The translations under genes and the position numbers were made by a program. The notes beneath the pieces were generated by a model. The model did not search any database. It worked only from the letters and a program-made list of their open reading frames with translations, and was not told the DNA's origin. A DNA stretch of 64,000 bases from Epichloe hybrida (taxonomy: Eukaryota > Ascomycota > Sordariomycetes > Hypocreales > Clavicipitaceae), in the NCBI GenBank assembly GCA_019022495.1, contig JAFEKR010000024.1, positions 868,001 through 932,000 of the forward strand. The letters run 5' to 3'. Shown here piece after piece: positions 12,213-24,531 of this stretch (the stretch's first letter is position 1; each line of letters starts with the position of its first letter).

Positions 12213-12477
12213 CAGTCCACCCCCTGTTTGATTTTACACAACTACAAGCCCCACGCGGGGTGGCTACTATCAGCTCTTAGTAGCTGCTGTTCGTGGAGCT
12301 GTTAGGGGTGCTATAGTGATTTACGCTAGTAAGAGGTACTTAGTAGCCCTCGTAAAACTCACCTATAATAAGGTACTTCTTACCTCGCTTAGTGCTACGC
12401 TAGGCCACGGCTTGATATGTTATTGGCCCGCTACCCCTAGTTATGTACTCGTGTAAAATCAAACAGGGGGTGGACTG
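12213..12477. mobile_element. MITE 1, 265 bp, 27-bp perfect inverted repeats, TA flanks
   Basis: The ends are perfect 27-bp inverted repeats beginning CAGTCCACCCCCTG (12213-12239 and 12451-12477). Both sides carry a TA dinucleotide (12211-12212 and 12478-12479), which fits a target-site duplication of the Tc1/mariner/pogo class. The interior has no coding capacity and includes a short palindrome around cccc-acgc-gggg at about 12249. The ends match those of the element at 23205-23462, and the interior matches the diverged copy near 49.5 kb. Non-autonomous; I see no transposase in the window. Confidence 0.88.
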
Positions 12478-13685
12478 TATACTGTAATATTCAGTCCGTT
12501 CGGAGTAGTCCGCATGTGGTCCGAAGCCCGGGCAAAGTTGCCGCCGTAGCTGAAAGCTGCCCATGCATGCATGATATTATCTGCATACATATTACATATA
12601 TGCTTTGTGGCCGTGGAGTATCCGGCCGAGGCAAAAAAACATGTGGCTGAAGAATGAAGAAAGAATCAGTGAATGAAATCACAGCCAGCCCACGTGACTC
12701 TGAGCATGTCTCGACTTCCATCGAACTGCGGAAGAGCAATCTCCAAGGTCACCCCGTTGGTACATACACCAGAGACGAAGCAGTCTAGTTCGGCGCTTCA
12801 TGGAACAGGGGCTGGCTGGCCTTGATATTACAAGTCCATCTTGCAAACACACTGCATCATCGGCTGGGCAGCTGCCAGCAAGAAAAGACATGCCGACTTG
12901 TAATTCCTGGTAGCCCTGAGGCTTGCCAAGGCCTCCCAAGGATTCCCAAAGCTTCCCCCTTCTGTTCTTTTCCATCTCAGAATTAATGTATTACGCGGCA
13001 CCGGCCGACTTGTTCAGACATTTTGCCTACAACATGTAACGAGCCCCGAGCTGAGCGGGGAGCCATTCGCCGTTTCTGCGGTGCAGCGTCTGCTCAAGCC
13101 TTCTGGTTGGTTATACGAAGTACTTCCTCATCCGCATGTCGGCCAATCAAGGCAGCATGTCGGACTTTTCTGGATTTCAAAGTTTCCGCTGCGGTCCAGG
13201 TAAAAAGGGGGGGGGGGGGATGAGCATTGAGCAACAAGGTCCAGTCTCTCCAGCAGAGCCAGGCAAATAAAGAAAAATGTGCACATGTATCGTACATCGT
13301 ACGACCCCATGTTCAGGAGCAACGGCACCTCGCAGCCTTGCAGATAGATGGCCATGGTGGACATGGCCAGCTTCCGCGACGAGAACAGGAACTTCTGTCT
13401 GGCGTTTGGGGCCCAAGCAAGTCATTGTCTTGTCAATATCGACATTCATCAACATGATAACCGACAAGTCTTACATAATAGTAGGTGCCCGGTGCCCGCC
13501 GAGCTTCGATGCAACATGATCGTCCGTGCCCCCGTTATGGATGACCCTTTTTCCTCGTCTTGTCTCGCTTGTCCCGGCTGATGCACGTCCGAGAGACATC
13601 TGCAAGCCAGATACGGAGCCATGATGTTGGCCAGACACATGTCGGTCGATGGGGCAAAAAGTCGTCGTCCACGATGACATCCGTA

Positions 13686-13722
13686 TTGTTCTTGTTCTTG
13701 TTCTTGTTCTTGTTCTTGTTCG
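13686..13722. repeat. (TTCTTG)n hexamer repeat
   Basis: About six tandem copies of the hexamer ttcttg in an intergenic stretch. The repeat creates long open frames on both strands that should not be taken as genes. Confidence 0.85.
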
Positions 13723-14356
13723 TAGACGCGATCCATCGACGCCCATGGGCAATTAATTGGCAAGACCACGTCATGACTGCAGGCTCCTTCCCGCCTTCAA
13801 CCCATGGACAGCTGAACAAGACAAGGACCCCCCCGCCGCTGACAAAACTTGCTTGCGACTGACGGACATGGCCGGCCGCGGGGGCTCGGCTCGTGGCTGT
13901 GCACTTGTGGCGCCCCCGCAGCGTTACTCGAATTGAATACGAAAATCTGTGCAATCTGGCGGGGCGGGGGCCCACAGGCCGCACACTCTCTGGCTGGCGG
14001 CTGGCTGGCAAGGTGAAACCCAAGTCACGCGGCCGGCTTGTCGACCCGTGACACGACGTCCCCGTGGCCCAAGGGCAAGGCGGCGCACCCTCACCGCAAA
14101 TTCCCAAGAGCACGGGGCCAACACCAACCCACGTCACGTGTTCTTCTTTTGTTCTTCCTCCTTCTCCCGTGTCTGTCACGTACGGAAACTCGCAATGATC
14201 TTGTGCTGAAGACGCGATAATAACTTGCATCACTAAATTGTTGCAGTTGGCTTCATTCTGTTCTAGTATACTGTACACCGGCAGCTCGCTGCTTTTCGCT
14301 CAATACAACTCGAACACAACCACGACACACCAAGACGACAAACGCCATGCCAACGC

Positions 14357-16878
14357 TCAATCCAGCTCTGTAGCAACACCCCTGGATATCCAGTCAGCCA
14401 GTGCCATGGTCGTCACCATGGGATTCACACCACTGGCGCTTGGAAAGACACTCGCGTCGGCGACGTACAGGTTCTTGGTGCCCCAGACCTTGCCGCGCAT
14501 GTCGACGACGCCAGAGTCCTCGTTGGCGCTCATGCGGCATGAGCCCATCTGATGGGCCGACATGCACATGGCAGTTGGTGCTTTGTTGTCCACCTCACGG
14601 AGCTTCTTGATCCAGGCGGCAAGGTCGGGGTCAGTGAACTCGGGATCCTTGCCAGCCTCGTGCTCGGCCTGTCTCTTGCCGCCGTCCTTGGGGATGAAGG
14701 GAGGCAGATGAGGCAGGTGAGCGCGGATCTCCGTCGCCCGCGCGACGTAGGCGATCTTGGCCAGGGCGATGAGCCCCTCGAGCGTGTGCTCCCGGTCAAA
14801 GTCGGACGTGTTGTAGTCGATGCGAGGGGTTCCCTTTCGCGGGTCCGGGTATACTCGTCCCGTGTCGCGATCGCGCGTCAGAGATATCCAACTGCCCAGG
14901 TGCCGGTACTTGAGTGCCAATACCCTTGCGTCTATGCCGTCTCGCCATATTTGTGTGGCATATGTTGTGTATGGCTAAAAAGAAAAGTACATATGATGAG
15001 ATTTGGGTCACAGTTCGTGAATCAGGCAAAAAAAAAAAAAGGGTTGCACACTTACAACATTGCATGTTGGCTCCAGCTTGACACCATGGCCTCGGCCGTC
15101 CAGATTCTCAAACTCGTTGACGTAGGATGTGATTATGCCGCCCTCCCATGAAGTCATGTCCGTGGTTCCGAAAATAGCGGACAGTAAGTTGGTAGGATGC
15201 AAGTGAAGATGTCTCCCGACATTGCGGTTCTGAAACACCATCATCATGATGTCGTCTGATCAGCCAAATATCTCCATACGTACAGTACACAACACACACA
15301 TCTACATGTATGTATGCATGCATTATGGGGGGCTTTCATCGTTTTCGTTCCTGTTAGCAACTCACCTTGACGCCACTCTTGGCCAAAATGACGGGGCTCC
15401 ATATCGAACCGGCCGAGATGATGACCTTGCTCGCCCTGATGAAGACGCGTCGCTGGATTCGAGTCGATTCCGGCTTGTGTACACCGCCCTCTTCGTCCCT
15501 GGCCGTCCACAGCCCCTCGACTCCGATGGCGGTGACGCCGTCGTCGGCAAAAACAACCTTTTCCACGGTGAAACCCTCCATGAACTCGGCACCGGCCTCA
15601 CCAGCAGCAGGGAGCCAAGACGTGGCAGGGCCCTTCTTCTCGGCCGAGTTGCAGCCCAGATGGCATCTGCCACAGTAATGCTCCTTGCTTGCCGTGTTCT
15701 GCTCGACAACGCCGCCCTTCCAGCCCAGCATCTTGGCTTCGTCCAGCAGGGCCTGGTTGCGCGCGTTTTGGCGAATGGCGTCCTTGCTGGCTCCGATGAA
15801 GTCCCACACACGATCCATGCTGTCGTCAAAGTCGCTTGACGTGAACAAGGGCAAGCCCTCGGAAGCCCACTCCTCGCGGACGAAATCCTGCAGCCGAAAG
15901 CACACGCTCCAGTTCACGGTGCCGCCGCCTCCCCAGGAGCCGCCGCACAAGATGCCCGTGCTTGCGGAGTCGCTGAGGTAGACACCGCCGGCGTCGTACA
16001 GGTAATGGGAGGCGGATTCCTGTGTCATGGGCAGCTGCGATGGCGGGAAGTAGTAGCCCTTGTCCACGACGAGAACCCGATGACCAGCCTCGGCAATGTT
16101 CTTGGCAGCAACACCACCGCCACACCCGGAGCCTACTATGACGACATCGGTGGAAATCTCGTGAGTACCCGAGCCGGCAGGAGCCTGGACGAATTCATAG
16201 GCATAGCCCTCGGTATTCTTCCAATCATAAGGAACGTCGGTGTACCCTGAAATCTCGTGGAAAAACCTGCCATGGAGCGAGTTTGCCTTCTGGGCTACCA
16301 GGGCCACCGACTTTGAGAGAGTTCGCAACGGGATGATGCGAGAGGAGGCCCATGACTGCAGGATGGCGTGTCGGACATGTGTGGGTTGGTGAGCCACGGG
16401 GGTCCAGTATCCGGTCAAGAGTAAGCTGCCCGCGTGCGTGCTGTGAGAAGGAATCAGCAAATTTGCATCTTGCTCCAGATGCAGCCAGTCTCCCCGCAAC
16501 TTACCCGAGCAGATTCATTACCCTGACAAACTGTCCCCGCTGAGGAGCAATAGCAAGAGATCGCAGACAGTCCTCCCTGAACTTGGCATCCTCGGAGGGC
16601 CGAAACTCGAGGTACTCCTTGATTCTTTCTCTGGAAGGCCGGTTGGAAAGGGCCGAGGCGCAGTCGTCCACGAGCTTTTCGAACTGGGTATCAGAAAGAA
16701 CGATGCTGCCGTTCTTGTCCTCGACGGAAGACGACGTGGTCGAGGTGATGGAGGGCAGGACGGCGTCAGTGAGAGCAAACAGAGTATCCCACTCAGACTT
16801 CGTCATGAAATCCCTGGCCGGGGCTTCTGGCAACGGGATGGGCTTTGGCCCCAGAGTGCTGGTCACATCCATTGACAT
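14357..16878 (-). CDS. Long-chain fatty alcohol oxidase (GMC family, FAD)
   Basis: Flavoenzyme predicted to oxidise long-chain alcohols to aldehydes with O2 (fatty alcohol oxidase, EC 1.1.3.20), as used in omega-oxidation of lipids and alkanes. Exons 16878-16505, 16440-15366, 15229-15056 and 14974-14357 give 746 aa, typical for the family. About 120 N-terminal residues are helical and precede LLLTGYW. The FAD-binding Rossmann motif VIVGSGCGGGVAAKN lies near residue 240, and LCGGSWGGGGTVNWSVCF is typical of this subfamily. A Cys pair follows in CGRCHLGC. The C-terminus has AHQMGSCRMS with the expected catalytic His, and NPMVTTMALAD. I chose the ATG at 16878 (MSMDVTSTL); the frame stays open upstream to 17043, but that part looks like 5' UTR. 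Confidence 0.92.
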
Positions 16879-17289
16879 TGATGGCGATGGCGTCTCCCTG
16901 GTCTGGTCTGGTCGAATTTCCCTTCCACTGGCGTTGCACCGCCTCTGGTAATAAAAGAGACAAGTCAGCAAGGGAGCAGAGAGAGGTTGAAAATGCCCGG
17001 GGGCAAGAAAGAAAAGAGGAGTCGGCGGGACTGATGAATACACATCAAGATGCGTCGCATCGCCTCTACTAGTTCTCTACTAGTTGTCAGTTCCAAGCAC
17101 TCCGGCTGGAGCGACGCGGGGCAGAGCTAGGATGCATCTGTACATGTATGTAGCATTCATCGTCGAGACTGGGGTCGACACGAAACCACACGAGACCACA
17201 CGAGACCACACGAGACCCCGAACCCACGTTTGCCTCGGCACCCACCCTGGCACGGTTGTTCCGGCTTGCCGTCTCAGCCTGCCGCCAAC

Positions 17290-17410
17290 ACTTCTTCCCC
17301 GCTCCACACACACACATGCACACACGCATGCACACACACATTCACACACACGCACACGCACACGCACACGCGCACGCACACACACACACACACTCTCTCT
17401 CGCCCAGAAC
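17290..17410. repeat. (CA)n-rich microsatellite
   Basis: A long imperfect (CA)n tract with interspersed cgcacg units, preceded at about 17187-17218 by a direct repeat of cacacgagac. The tract lies upstream of the alcohol oxidase gene and produces His/Thr-rich spurious open frames on both strands. Confidence 0.9.
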
Positions 17411-18440
17411 ACACACACATTCCAAGACGTCATCGCTTCGAGGTGGTTACTTTACCTCATTGTCATATTTATATTCTCATCCCCTCTCCCTTTCTTCCTG
17501 AAAGTCTTTTGCCCCATCTCATGCCGTCGAGATCTAAACAAGAATACCCGCCCTACTGTTTGTCCGTCCTATGCTCTCTCGCTCCAGAACCCCAGCCCAT
17601 CGACGAAACCAAACGCATGTAAGCAGGTTTGGTTTTTGTGGTTTCGAACAAAACACATCAACGCCACAAGAATGTTCTACGCCCCCTTCCCGGGCTCTGT
17701 TATTGTACACTACAATAACATTTCAGAGTTCCCTGAATTGGTGGCCGGGCCGTCTCGTTTGTATATAAGATGGCGACTAATTGTACAAACATGCCAAAAG
17801 AATAAAAAGTGAATTCGAAAGAAGAGAGAGAAAAGGGGGGAGAAAAAAACTAAGAGGGAGAGGGAGAAGGGAGAGGGAGAAGGCGGAGGGGGGAGAGGAA
17901 AGGAGAGCAGAGGGAAGCGACATCGTTCCCAAGGTAACCCACATCGTCATCAAGGTAAGAAGAAAATAAAACAGCATGTACAAAGAGCTCAGAAGATACG
18001 GGCAGGATGCCTCTACCGAGTCCATCATCCTGTCATGGGTTGCTGCATCTTATCCATGAGCCCTTCATAGTCGTGTGTAGGCCGTGTCTTTCCTTCGAGT
18101 CCGACATCAAAAGTGTACATGGGCATCATGAATCATACGCATACTGTCCAAACTGTCCAAACATGGACGGAGTTGACTTGTCCCAGCCAAGACCGGCCTG
18201 TGTGGCCCCGTTGGGTTCATTGTCATGGTCATCTCAGCTGCAACTTTTGCGCACCATACACCATAACCCACGGCGTAGGTCAAACGCTGTGCTTGTGCTG
18301 CTGCGTGTGCACTCATTGTCGCAAGAACCTTTGCCGAGCCCTCTGGCATCGGTCGTCTGCTGGAGGAGAATTGTGGTAGTAAGCTCACAATACCGTGTGC
18401 GTCATCATCATCATCATCATCATCTTCTTCTTCTTCTTCA
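17411..18440. other. Intergenic region between the alcohol oxidase and phosphodiesterase genes
   Basis: No gene found. The stretch has purine-rich sequence at about 17820-17910 and ends in a (cat)n/(ctt)n trinucleotide run at about 18402-18442 that abuts the stop codon of the phosphodiesterase gene. Confidence 0.5.
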
Positions 18441-21400
18441 TCATGTTGTGGTGTCTGGAGTGTGATGCGGTGGGCTAGACACCTTGTGTCTCCTGAAAAA
18501 AGGAAAGTCTTTCATCCTAAACCGACTCGATTTTTTCGTGAGTGATTTTCCCTCTGCCTTGCCAATACTGCCCCCGTGGCTCAGGTCGTCGTCCACAGCT
18601 CCGCCATCGTGTAAAACGGTCCCGGGAGAGTCTTGGCTCGAGTTGCTTGGGCAAGACGCATTCATCCCGGGAATGCTCATGGTCCGCTCCATCGATTCGT
18701 TGCTGACGATGCTGGTGCCTTGTGTGCTCGGGGAGAGAGCCATCTTCCCTGTCGTGGCAGTCGTGGCTTGGGATTGCCAGTCTCCTGCGAACGCCCCCCA
18801 TGCACTTCCTTCAGTGGTCTCGCTGCAGCGCTGCCTTCCGAAACGTGTCGACGCTTTACTCTCGCAAGTGCTGTCGCCTCGCGGCCTGCAGTTGAAAGGG
18901 TCGCTGTCGGCCAGCTCTCGCACTGCATCAAACGATGAGACTGTTCCGTTCTCAAACTTCTTATGCTGCGCTTCCTCGTCCCGCTGAGCCGCATGCCTGA
19001 TATCTGCGGGCTCGTCGGGTGCTGGTGGAGCTTGTTGTTCGTCACGGATCAACACGTCGGCAGCTACTTGCGGAGCTTGTCCTCTTTCTTCCACGACTCC
19101 TTCGCTGGCGACCTCTGCCCGATTGGCCTCGTTGGTGGTCGGCTGATTCTTTGCCGAGTCCTTCTCCGCTGCGTAGCTTCGTGTTCGGGGTGAAAAGGTG
19201 CCCTCACGACTTCCTCGTCCAACACCCAGCTCCTCGGGTGACTGCTTTGCTTTTTCCTCCCGTACCTTCTGCTCGAAGAGGTCCCTATTGACCTCGAGCT
19301 CGTCCACGGTGTATCGCATGGCGGGCATGATATCGGCGACACCTTGGAACAAGGGAATGGCGAACATGTTCATGAAACCGAGCTGAGCGTTGGACAAGGA
19401 TAGAATATCCTTTTTGGGGTGAGCAAGCAAGGACGACTTGATGTCTAGCTCTTCTTCCATGGAGGCCTGTCGGGAGAACTCCTCAGATAGGTTATGCATC
19501 CACTTCAATGCTGTGTCATGATGCCGGGCCTGGCGTCAAATGGTTGGTTAGTACGACGACCCCGGAACAGACTTTGGGTCCGCCGCGCTTGAAGCTGCTC
19601 TGTCTGGGGAAAAAAAAAAAACTTCAAGGCAGGGATGACCTACCACATTGCTAATATCTGCACATTTTATAAGCAAGGAGCATGCTAAAGCTTTATGCTC
19701 CTCAAGCTGTCGGCCGTTCCAGCCATCGGTACTGTTGCTGTCCTGCAGCCGTTCCTGAACATCACCAAGCTTCTTCATGTAGTCAAAATGTAAGCCCATG
19801 TCCGTAGCCAGGATGGAGCTAATCATCAGGCTCCGCATTTTGCGGTCCTCAAAAGCAGATGGCCAATGCCGACGAAGGATCTGTGAATAGGCAGCACAGT
19901 GGAACGATTCCAGCACGGAGCGATCGTTGTATAGTTGCGCGAGGGGAGCGTTCAAAGTGGCCAAAAATCCATTGTTGACTCCTGGATGGCCTACATCGTG
20001 ACCAATGGCGGTGATGAGTAGTGTGAGAGCTTCAAAAGGACTCAGAAATGCCGCAATTGGCGACTTGGCGGGTATCACGTCACTCCCTTGCCCGGTTGGG
20101 TAGGGTGGGACGGCGCCAATATGGACAAGAAAATTGAATGTGGCCTGCAGCACATCCACCACGTGGCGGAAGTTGTGATATGGAACAAAACTGTTGTAGG
20201 CGGCGCGGCACGCGACCAGGTAGCCTATGAGCTGGTCTGTTGATGGAGCGTTAGCGAAATGATCAATCAGTTCATGGCACCATGGTGATGGGATATTGCC
20301 AGCCTACCCGTAGGAATGCGCCAAGGTTCCAGTTCGGGTACTGCCAAAGCGTGTTTGAACATGACTAGAGCGGCGACCAATAATTCATCGTCAGAGAAGG
20401 AGTGGGCACAAAAGTGCCATCGCCCTACAGCTTTGGCAATTTCAGCTTGACGCTGAGAAGAAACAGCAATATGTGCTCCCGTGATCTGTCCTTCGTTGCT
20501 GTCGAGGCGACAGATGCCGTTCATGAGTCCGGATACCATGGCTTCTCGCAAATAAGCAAAGGGTTTCTGCTCGTTGATGCCGACCCAGGATCGTTTTCTG
20601 CCCTTGGTGACCTCCAGTATCGCTTGCTGTTCTTTGATGGCATCCCTATGTGCTTTATAGGCACATATTTCGAGAGTCGTGACGCATTTTGAGCTCAGTG
20701 GGCTGATGCGTACATCGACGGCACCAATATCTAAACATGTTCTTATCAACCGACGACTGGCTGCTAGAAACGCCTCCGCTGTCGATGGAGTCATCTCCAA
20801 GGCGCCGTCCGTCATTGGACGACCAGCTTCGGACACATTTGGTTCTGTATGACTGATGACTGGTACAGGAACGACGAGCTTCGATAAGCCGCGAAGATGC
20901 GCTTCGGTGATGATCTTTTGCAGAAGACTCAGGCCGTACAGCTCCTCACTGGGGGTGTGGATCTCGAAAGACTGCGCGGCCGGGGCAGGTGGTGTGGGGG
21001 ACGAAGATCTTGATCGACCTTGTTGATCCTGCAGCTGATCATCGAATGGAGTATCCAGTAGTATCAGAGTAGGTGTGAGATCGGACATGTACGCATCTTG
21101 AAGCTGAAAAAGGGTCGATAGACATGCAGCACCTGTGTTGCAGATATGAACTGTGTGAACCGGGTTAGTCTCATGGGATTTTAGTGAACGGATCATGCGA
21201 AGGAAGATCATCATCATCATTCTTCCGCCGCCGAGAGATTTGCTGGTGAGGTCGATAAAACGACTGCATTGGAGAAGATGAGGAGGCATCGAAACATGAC
21301 AATGCGAAACATACCGTCACCAAAGGTGTCTAGTAATGGTTTGACCAGGTTTCTGTCATGTTCGCGTTTCCGTTCTGATTGGCCGAATTCGTGAATTACG

Positions 21401-21486
21401 CCCGAGGATTCGGGTACAGCGCGTATCAGTGTATCCTCGTCAACTAGCCGATTGACATAGATGACGTTGCATGAAAGTCGGTCCAT
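18441..21486 (-). CDS. High-affinity 3',5'-cyclic-nucleotide phosphodiesterase (class I, PDE2/PdeH type)
   Basis: Hydrolyses cAMP and damps the cAMP-PKA pathway. Exons 21486-21315, 21150-20308, 20236-19644 and 19529-18441 give 898 aa. The N-terminal part (MDRLSCNVIYVNR, then CNTGAACLSTLFQLQD and PTLILLDTPFDD) is typical of fungal PdeH proteins. The catalytic domain has YHNFRHVVDVLQ with the acid-base His, the metal-binding motif IGHDVGHPGVNNGFL, and LLIKCADISNVARHHD. The C-terminal 300 residues are Ser/Glu-rich, low complexity and probably disordered, longer than needed for catalysis. Exon 2 was joined at 21150 because this alone keeps frame; a CTAACC branch site lies just upstream. A downstream acceptor at about 21266 breaks the frame. 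Confidence 0.92.
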
Positions 21487-22279
21487 TGTGGTAACGGGAG
21501 GCTGCCAGTCTCGCGACTGGAGCACGTTGACCACCCTGCAAGGTTTCGTCAAGCGACACACCGGGTCGTGGAAAGGCGCCGATCAACGGGGAAGGCTCGA
21601 GTGACTGCTGTGCAGGCCGGCACTTGGCGATCGAAAAGCTCCAAACAGGAGTCGAGGCCGAGGTGCCTTTCTGGAGCGACGCTCGTCGGGCGGGCGGGCG
21701 GGCGATGGCGGAAGTCGATTGAGAATTCAGAATTGAGAATTGAGAAACAAATTTGAGGACCGAATGAGTGGTCATTCGATACTCGGGCTCCGGATCCAGA
21801 TCCCGCAGTAGATTTCGCGCGAGACTTCAAGTTTCCAACGCCATTGATGGAGAAATCGAATCGAATACGCACCAGACAAATTGTCGCTATCAGAGGTCTC
21901 GGAATTGCAGAGGGGACGGGGTAGACAAATTTGCGCCTCGTTGCGGATTGACTCCTCGTGCGGCAAGGCGAGAGGTTTGAATGGCTGAATGATGATGGCG
22001 ATGAAACGCGTAAAGCGAGAAAAAAAGGCTAAAGGGAATGAAGGTATCGACAGTGAAGGAAAATAAGGAAGAAGGCGTCAGGGAAGAGTTGCACGGTGGG
22101 GAAGAATGATGTTGTGAGGATCTAGAAGGACAAGTCGAAGAAATACGGGCGCCAATGTCGCACGCACCGGTTGAATGGGCGAGGGCAACTGTTTCTTTCG
22201 GGAGGAGGGGGGGGGGGGCTCCTCAGGGCTCCTCAGGGCTCCTCATCAGCTTCTCCAGTCAGCTTCTTCAGTCAGGTTA
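21487..22279. other. 5' flank of the phosphodiesterase gene
   Basis: No gene supported. It should contain the promoter and 5' UTR of the phosphodiesterase gene. Features are AAAG-rich and G tracts (about 22020 and 22204-22218) and three direct copies of gggctcctca at about 22216-22242. Confidence 0.45.
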
Positions 22280-22378
22280 CAGTAGGTCCAGGTAATTCCG
22301 AGCAACTCGTAGCAAGATTAGCGTAGAACCCACAGCGTGCTATGATGCTCGCTGCTTGGAATTACCTGAGACCCACTG
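22280..22378. mobile_element. Short MITE/foldback element, 99 bp
   Basis: The termini are imperfect inverted repeats of about 25 bp. The left end reads CAGTAGGTCCAGGTAATTCC and the right end, reverse-complemented, CAGTGGGTCTCAGGTAATTC. Both sides have a TA (22278-22279 and 22379-22380). The whole element could fold into a hairpin. The terminal sequence after the first four bases differs from the two larger MITEs, so it is probably a separate family. Confidence 0.75.
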
Positions 22379-23204
22379 TAACTTGCAAGAGTTCCAGAAG
22401 ACAACGGGACAATGCACCACTGCACTACTGCACCACTGCACCGCACTACCGCACTGCAAGGACAAGGACAAGGAACAAGGAACTGCGCAATAAGCAATAA
22501 CGGGGTCCCGACGACTGGGTCTGTCTGGTTTGTCTGGTGACTGGTCTGGCGGCAGTGGCGGGTGACGACAAGAGCGCAGACGGAGCCACGCTGGTTTTGT
22601 TTTTTTTGCTTGGTTTCCGTCGTGGCCCGATTCTTAAATGCTCCGAAACGCAGCCTGTTCGAATGGACTGGCCTTTCTTTCTAGAAGGGAGGGGAGAAGT
22701 CCAACCAAACAGCGTCAGTTCCAGAGGCGGGACAAGAAAACGGTGCCTCCTCTGCAGCCCACCCCGTCGACTTGGGCTGGGCTGGGCTGGGTGACTGGGC
22801 AGGGCAGGGCAGGGCAGGACGAGTGAGATGGGACTACGGGCTACGAATGTACGCGATGTGATGCGATGCGATGCGATGCGATGCGATGGGCATGTAGAAC
22901 AGGCAAGAGAGGGGCGAACGACGCAGCTGCCAGTCAGAACGGAATACGAGTCCACTCCGTGCGGGAAGGAGTTTGGGGGGAAGCAAGCCCAGGCCAAATC
23001 CGGGGCGGCACTTGCCAATCAAATGAGTACATATGTAGACACGTACATTACCACCCGTGGGCTGGCGTTGAATTAGGAAGGAGGCGTCCTGCAGGGACGA
23101 GCGTTGGTTATCATTGTGGCTGTCGTGGCTGTGCTGTTGTGGCTATCGTGGCTATCGTGGCTATCTAGCTAAAAATGTAATACGGACTATATGTACGGTC
23201 CGTA
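22379..23204. other. Intergenic region with short tandem repeats
   Basis: No gene supported. A (gcaccact)-like repeat lies at about 22411-22455 and a (gatgc)n pentamer run at about 22857-22888. Overlapping open frames on both strands are low-complexity artefacts. Confidence 0.45.
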
Positions 23205-23462
23205 CAATACAACCCCTGAATTATTTTACAAATCTACATGACAGGGGTAAATGAGCCAATTAGATGCCAGAAGGGAAATAAAGGTGACAGGGGCTAGGAT
23301 TAATAGAGACCTTGAATTCTTAGTAGTTCACACCTGAAATATTGTATCTTTTCGTGGCGTTCACCCCCTGGTTTATTTTCCTTGTAGCTCTCTAAAACAA
23401 CACAGGCGGGGGACGAACAACCGGGGCATGTAGATTTGTAAAATAATTCAGGGGGTGTATTG
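23205..23462. mobile_element. MITE 2, 258 bp, 36-bp inverted repeats, TA flanks
   Basis: The 36-bp terminal inverted repeats (23205-23240 and 23427-23462) differ at one position only. TA dinucleotides flank both ends (23203-23204 and 23463-23464). The termini share CACCCCCTG and ATTTTACA, in the same spacing, with MITE 1 at 12213-12477, so the two probably used the same transposase. The interior is unrelated to MITE 1 and is non-coding. TACGGAC/TACGGAGTA palindromes sit on both flanks. Confidence 0.88.
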
Positions 23463-23464
23463 TA

Positions 23465-23930
23465 CGGAGTAATCCGTATAGTAAATCCCATCACACTATA
23501 ACACGCCACCACGCGCCACCACGCGCCACCACGCCTTCACCCTTGCCTTGCCTCGCTCTGCTGCTTCCATATTCCTGCCCAGCCGTCATGCACCTCTCTG
23601 CTGGCAGGGCAAGGGCAGTGATGAATTCGTCCGGCAGGTATTACGCATCCGTACGGACCGTAGTACTTGCTTGGCACAGGTTTACATGCACATATGTAAA
23701 CAAGGATCAGACGGGATCCCTGGTCGCAGGTAACATCCTGGGTGCGGGGAACCAGGGATCCATGTTCCGACTCCTGGATTGGATTTCTTCCAGAACAAAT
23801 CATCGAACGACTTGTGCATGTGTGGCGCGTGCGTGGGCGCGTGCTTGTGCGTCCAAATTTCAAGTGGTTGCGACCTAGCAACACCAGAACTGCTGACAGG
23901 CACGCATCCCATGGCCAACCCAAACAGGGG

Positions 23931-23962
<32 letters not shown>

Positions 23963-24531
23963 CAATGTTCAGTCGGTCCATCTAATTCTGCACATGGCAT
24001 CAGATGCATTCTGCTTCGCTCATGTCTCGACATTCCTATTTCCACGTGGGATTCGCGCCTCCACGAATGGTACTCATGTGTACGGTTTACACTGCGTGTC
24101 TCGCTCTTATGACCCGTGTCCGAACCGAGGCAGGCGGACATGATCTCGGGAGTTTCTCCTCCGCTTTGTTTGCCGTGTCGGGCGGAGGAGCTGGGAAGGG
24201 GGGAAGGGAGGAAGTATCGTCTTAACCCCGCCGGAGCGTTTCTCTTGCATTCTCTTTCCTCTTCGCAAATCGGCCGATTTGAATTGGACACGGGGCGGGG
24301 CGGCCCCTCCCCCAGAACGCCAAGTTCTCTATGCATGCATCTATCATCTCCCTTGCAACGCCCCTTGGTGAATGTACGTACATCTTGTCTTCCCATAACG
24401 TCGACCAACACGGGGGGAATCAGAATTTCCCCTGCATCGACCACTCGTTGCACACAAAACAAAGACGATCCGCGTCTTCACATGCCTCTTTTAAGCGCCC
24501 TTTCACATCAATCATATGTCGTGGACAGCGC
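23465..24531. other. 3' flank of the UBP12-type gene
   Basis: No gene supported. A short direct repeat of cgcgccaccac lies at about 23500-23530, and a 24-nt A tract followed by Gs at about 23931-23961. The rest should include the 3' UTR of the deubiquitinase gene on the minus strand. Confidence 0.45.

Larger units (their letters stand above)
11626..14356. other. Intergenic region with tandem repeats and a MITE
   Basis: No gene supported over 2.7 kb. It holds a (gtctggtgc)-like repeat at about 11850-11890, an inverted-repeat element at 12213-12477 (listed separately), a G tract at about 13206 and a (ttcttg)n hexamer run at about 13686-13722. A 247-codon open frame on the minus strand (13535-14278) runs through the hexamer repeat and is judged spurious. 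Confidence 0.45.

Noticed and set aside
13535..14278. 247-codon minus-strand frame
   Set aside because: It crosses a hexamer repeat, has shadow-type composition and no domain.
17084..17812. His/Thr-repeat protein of 242 codons
   Set aside because: Produced by the (CA)n tract and open on both strands.
21230..21314. Early acceptor (about 21266) for the first phosphodiesterase intron
   Set aside because: It leaves the wrong phase; only the acceptor at 21151 restores the conserved CNTGAACLS region.
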